From: Utricularia gibba
Lineage: Eukaryota; Streptophyta; Magnoliopsida; Lamiales; Lentibulariaceae
DNA: 64,000 bases
Direction of reading: 5' to 3'
NCBI GenBank assembly: GCA_002189035.1
Contig: NEEC01000011.1
Span: 2,666,001 to 2,730,000 of the forward strand
The notes beneath the pieces are model-generated. The model saw nothing but the letters and a program-made list of their open reading frames with translations, made no database searches and was not told the DNA's origin. Made by a program: the position numbers and the translations under genes. Positions 58,987 through 64,000 of this stretch are shown here, piece by piece (within the stretch, counting starts at the first letter, position 1; every line of letters starts with the position of its first letter).

Positions 58987-60155
58987 TCATGACTCATAAC
59001 CTTTTGCACGAGCAACCAGGTCAAGACCTTCAGACCTGCTGCGGACTAACTGATGGAATACTTCTCTAACCTGGCGCTGGAAGGGATCAAGGTCATTCGC
59101 TAGAGCTTTACAAATACTTTTGACTTCTTTCAACCTCAGCTTCACTTCAGCCCCTTTTTCCTCTGTCAATGGGAAATGCACAGAATCAGCTAGCTCATTC
59201 AAATTCCTGCAAGTTTTTTCAATGTCATGAATCTCCTTTAACAGGCCACAGGTATTTTTACGGTCCCTCTTCCTTGACTCCTCCAAAATTCTCTCATGCA
59301 GAGAAAGAATAGGCACAGCCCAAAAAAACTGCCTTGTCACATTAAAATGTATCTGAAGGCCACGGTCCTGACAAGGAATCAAAGCCACGAGAACCCACAT
59401 TACGAATAAGAGTACATTGTTCATGGTGAAAACAGCCAAACTAAGACCATTGCTAGACAGAATCTCATTGGTTCTAGGAGCAGTCAAGTTGCTACTAATT
59501 GCTTGTAGATGTTTAGCAGCTGACCATGTTCTCGATACACTCCATGAAAGTGATCTGAACTGGTATAAAGCCCTCTGCTCCCTCGGTGAATTGCTTCGGC
59601 CAAATGATCTATTCCTATGCGCATGTAATGATGCATTGGAATCTTTTTCATCAAGCATCCCAATGGCCAAATCATCTAATGCCTTCTTTGCACGGCGAAA
59701 GTGGCCTCCCCAATGCTCCTTTGATTGTCCAATGCATATAACACAATCTCCAGTAGTTTATGCCACTGATTGATTTGCTCAATTCCATCTCGAATCGCAT
59801 TGCAAACATCAAGAGCCTTCACGCTCCTATCAAAGTAATCTGAAATGTATTTTTCCATAGGGGGCTTATTCAACAAGTCTTTGCTACTGCGAATTACTGC
59901 TCTGAATTCATCTTGGCATCGTACGAACGCTTCTAAGAGCTTACGCAACCATGAGATTGAAAGCAACTCAGATGGACCTGCAGCAGCAAGATCTCGAAAG
60001 CGGTCACACACATTCTTTTGCAAAGCTTCCAGCTCACCGTCAATACCAAGTGATTCTTGAGCAGACTCCATGGAATGAACTTGATCACGGCGTCGGCTCA
60101 ATATCGAAAAGCCAAACCCCGTAGAGGATGATGACCCATCTTGGTCCGTCGGCAT
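58987..60155 (-). CDS. BPS1/ROH1-like (DUF793) protein with a one-base frame break
   Basis: A plant BYPASS1/ROH1 family protein, intronless as usual. ATG 60155 gives [20 protein letters not shown]. Conserved blocks follow: [51 protein letters not shown] and [20 protein letters not shown]. The frame then fails at 59698-59700. The conserved Arg-Arg-Ala-Lys-Lys-Ala-Leu block is readable only in the next frame, which continues [22 protein letters not shown], a membrane-like stretch ([17 protein letters not shown]) and a helical C-terminus ending [10 protein letters not shown] run (A on the plus strand) is one base short. The intended length is 389 residues. BPS1 limits a root-derived mobile signal; ROH1 interacts with exocyst subunits. 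Which branch this gene belongs to is not resolved. The break is probably a sequencing deletion. Confidence 0.87.
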
Positions 60156-61801
60156 ATCCAACTTCGACTAACAATCCAGAGAAAAAGTACCAAGCAGAAA
60201 TCTAATGCCAGTCCAGCAGCAACTAAGGGCAAAGACAAACGGAAAAATTACATACGCAATATTCTCAAAATGTTCAAATCCATATGATAAACATCAAAGT
60301 GGCATGAGCAAACAAAATCATACCCTAATAAATACACCCAGATACAAACCAACGAAAATATGAAAGATCCCAACAAATGCAGCGCAAAGGGTCTCGCAGG
60401 AAAATCAAGATTCCATCTTGGATGCAAAAACAATCCCAAAATCGATCTTTCGCTTCCAAACAAGAAACCCAATAAACAACTCCCCAATGACAACAGCGGA
60501 TGGATGTAAATTAAGGATCCGACAGAAACGGAAGCAGCAACAGCGTGTAACAGAAATGTAATCGCGATTATCCGAAAACAGAAAAGGGATTTATAGTGGA
60601 GAAATTCCCACCGCGTAACCTTACTCGTCTCCAGTTTCAAGTGCGAAATCAAAGATCGTAGGAACAGCCACCAGGGTATGAAACAAGAAAAAGGAATAAA
60701 TAAAAATAATAATAAACTTCTTTCATTGGAATTATTATTTTTTATATAAATCCTTTATAATTAAGTATCATGCTAAATATATTTAGCAAGTATTTAATTT
60801 TATTATTTCTAATTCTATTATTTAATATTTTAATATTTTCTAAAACATTTTAAATTTATCCTTCTTTTTAAATTTTATAACTATAAATTACACAATAAGT
60901 TTTAGAACGCCACCATAAATACTTTTAATTTCATATAATATATCTTAAAAATAATTCAAACCGCATTAAAAATTAAGATTTTTTTTTAAAAATACTTTTA
61001 ATATTAAAATCTCTTACTTAATAAAATATTTGAAATTTCTATTTTTTTATACTTAATAATATTTTGTGATGTCCTACCAGAATAAAAGTGTAACTATCTT
61101 GGAAAAATCTTACATCATTTAAGTACAGAGGAGAGAATGAACTTAAGTAAAATAAAAATATAAATTTTAGATGATTTCTTTTCTTGAGTAAACTGAAATA
61201 TTTTTGTTACTAACTTCAAAGTTAACTATGCTTAATTTGAAGTAATTTAAGAATGAGCGATCTTACATGAAAGCAAATCAAAATCGAAAAAAATATAAAA
61301 TCATAAAATTAGGTGTCCAAAATGAAGAATAAATTATAAAACAATCATAAATCATTACATATTTTCAGACAAAAAAACTGAAATTGGGTAACGGTTTTAA
61401 TCTGGTGTGCAATAAATTTGGCAAGTGAGATGCCCATGAGGCTTGTTCACTTATAAATGGCAATTGATTGCCTTGGAAAAAAGACACCATCAACCACATG
61501 TTGATGTTACATGCTTTTTCAAGTGCCTTTTTTTTTTCTAATCTTCAAACAAGGGTTATCATATTGTCAAATGATATTATGATTGGGGTATAGTTATTTT
61601 TAGTAAGTGTAGTATATCTCACTTGTGACCATCAAATATTAAAATTGCATAGGAACGAACCTATTTGTTTTTGTGTACATATAAATGAACTGAAATTAAA
61701 TTTAAATTTGAAAATTTGAAATGAACTAGCGGTTTCTAGAATGTTCATTTTAAATTTGCATTTCATTTCGCTGTCCAATTTGCGACGATATAGGTTTAAA
61801 T
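60156..61801. other. A+T-rich intergenic region, leader of BPS1-like and promoter of actin
   Basis: The first 500 bases are probably 5' UTR and promoter of the BPS1-like gene. From 60690 to about 61640 the sequence is very A+T-rich, with no open frame of note. The last 150 bases lie just upstream of the actin leader. No transposon termini were recognised. Confidence 0.5.
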
Positions 61802-61826
61802 TCTCTCTCTCTCTCTCTCTCTCTCT
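61802..61826 (+). repeat. (TC)12 microsatellite in the actin leader
   Basis: A perfect TC dinucleotide run in the likely 5' UTR of the actin gene. CT-rich leaders are common in highly expressed plant genes and may influence expression. Its length is probably variable. Confidence 0.85.
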
Positions 61827-61915
61827 GACGAAAGGTTCACTGCTCACAGTCTCATTTGGGAGAGAGCTGCGTCTTCTGCTGCCGGCGGCTGCGTCCACCG
61901 TATAATCGATTAACT

Positions 61916-62179
61916 GTAAGTGAGTTCTGAATTTAACACCAAATATTGATTTTATTCGATTTTTATTGTTTGGTGGTGTGGGAACTTGTTGGATTTTTTT
62001 GGACTTTCTGATTGGGACTTTGATGCAACTGTCTTTTGTGTAATTTTGTGGATTTCGAACAGATCTATACCTTTGTAGTTTGTTTTCCAGCTTGAGGAAT
62101 CTTGCGCTTAAGATAATTTTTTTTGGTAGGATTATATTCCTTTTCAGCTTGATAGCTTACGGTTACCCTGTGTGCGTAG
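61916..62179 (+). other. Leader intron in the actin 5' UTR
   Basis: GTAAGTGAG at 61916 and the acceptor TGTGCGTAG ending at 62179 bound a T-rich intron 13 bases upstream of the actin ATG. Plant actin genes typically carry a leader intron here, and it often enhances expression. Boundaries are inferred from splice consensus. Confidence 0.7.
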
Positions 62180-62192
62180 ATTCTAAATCGAG

Positions 62193-63715
<1,523 letters not shown>

Positions 63716-64000
63716 GAGGGTAAACTCATGGCATTGTCTCGTTTGGACACCATAAGATGCGTCCAATCCTTTCTGAAATTCGTATTTCAGGGGTACAACT
63801 TACCTGGGAGGCTGGTGGTGCTCAAGTTCCTCGATTTCAAATAGCGTTGGTTGCACTAGCTTGATGAGGGAACACTTTTTGTTGGTGTTTTCTTCTTCCT
63901 CTTTTTCACCATCCGTCATTATTTTGGTGATACAACAATTTGCATGCTGTGTGGAACGGGTTGTGCTGGTTGTTTTCTTGCATCTGAGGCTGCTGCATTC

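Overview
The window is nuclear DNA from a flowering plant, very probably a eudicot. Genes have many short GT-AG introns, intergenic DNA is strongly A+T-rich, and most products are plant-specific: a CPN60-beta chaperonin, VIPP1, thioredoxin f, plastid BCCP, a PsbP-like protein, ABC1K3, two CLE peptide precursors, a GRAS factor and anthocyanidin synthase. Gene models were built by hand from splice junctions and reading-frame continuity. For most genes the exon lengths sum to an exact multiple of three, which is the main internal check.

Layout. 0.1-5.3 kb: an eight-cysteine lipid-transfer-like protein (+), PsbP-like protein 1 (+), and a CLE gene of the CLE9/10/14 type (-). 6.1-11.2 kb: plastid acetyl-CoA carboxylase BCCP (+), a second CLE gene of the CLE25/26/45 type (+), and a decayed GT47 exostosin pseudogene (-). 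11.9-14.7 kb: a SCARECROW-LIKE 28 type GRAS gene (+) behind a cluster of mitotic MSA promoter elements. 15.5-23.2 kb: anthocyanidin synthase, a DEK_C-domain chromatin protein, and a proteinaceous RNase P (all +). 23.5-30.6 kb: thioredoxin f, VIPP1/IM30 and a DUF538 protein (all -). 31-36 kb: a PUT4-like polyamine transporter (+), a DUF1639 protein (-), and an intron-containing eS26 ribosomal pseudogene (-). 36.9-42.5 kb: mitochondrial dicarboxylate/tricarboxylate carrier and CPN60-beta (both -). 43.4-53.1 kb: glucosidase II beta subunit (+), a RING-H2 E3 ligase (-), an AGTRAP-like membrane protein (-) and Pur-alpha (+). 53.6-60.2 kb: ABC1K3, an RTM2-like HSP20-domain membrane protein and a BPS1/ROH1-like protein (all -). 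61.9-63.7 kb: a complete actin gene (+) with a 5' leader intron.

There is no operon logic. Many of the genes encode plastid or organelle proteins (PsbP-like, BCCP, Trx f, VIPP1, CPN60-beta, ABC1K3, PRORP, the mitochondrial carrier), but they are separate nuclear genes. Two divergent pairs share compact intergenic regions: CPN60-beta / glucosidase II beta, and AGTRAP-like / Pur-alpha.

The most striking sequence-level signal is a set of six single-base deletions, nearly all in or beside homopolymers. They break the frame of five otherwise well-preserved genes (ANS, PRORP twice, PUT4, glucosidase II beta, BPS1-like). The uniform pattern points to long-read consensus errors more than to five independent gene losses, but the ANS case would matter for pigmentation if real. 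The GT47 and eS26 copies, by contrast, show multiple lesions and look like true pseudogenes. I found no new multi-gene system, no transposon and no tRNA or rRNA gene that I could support.
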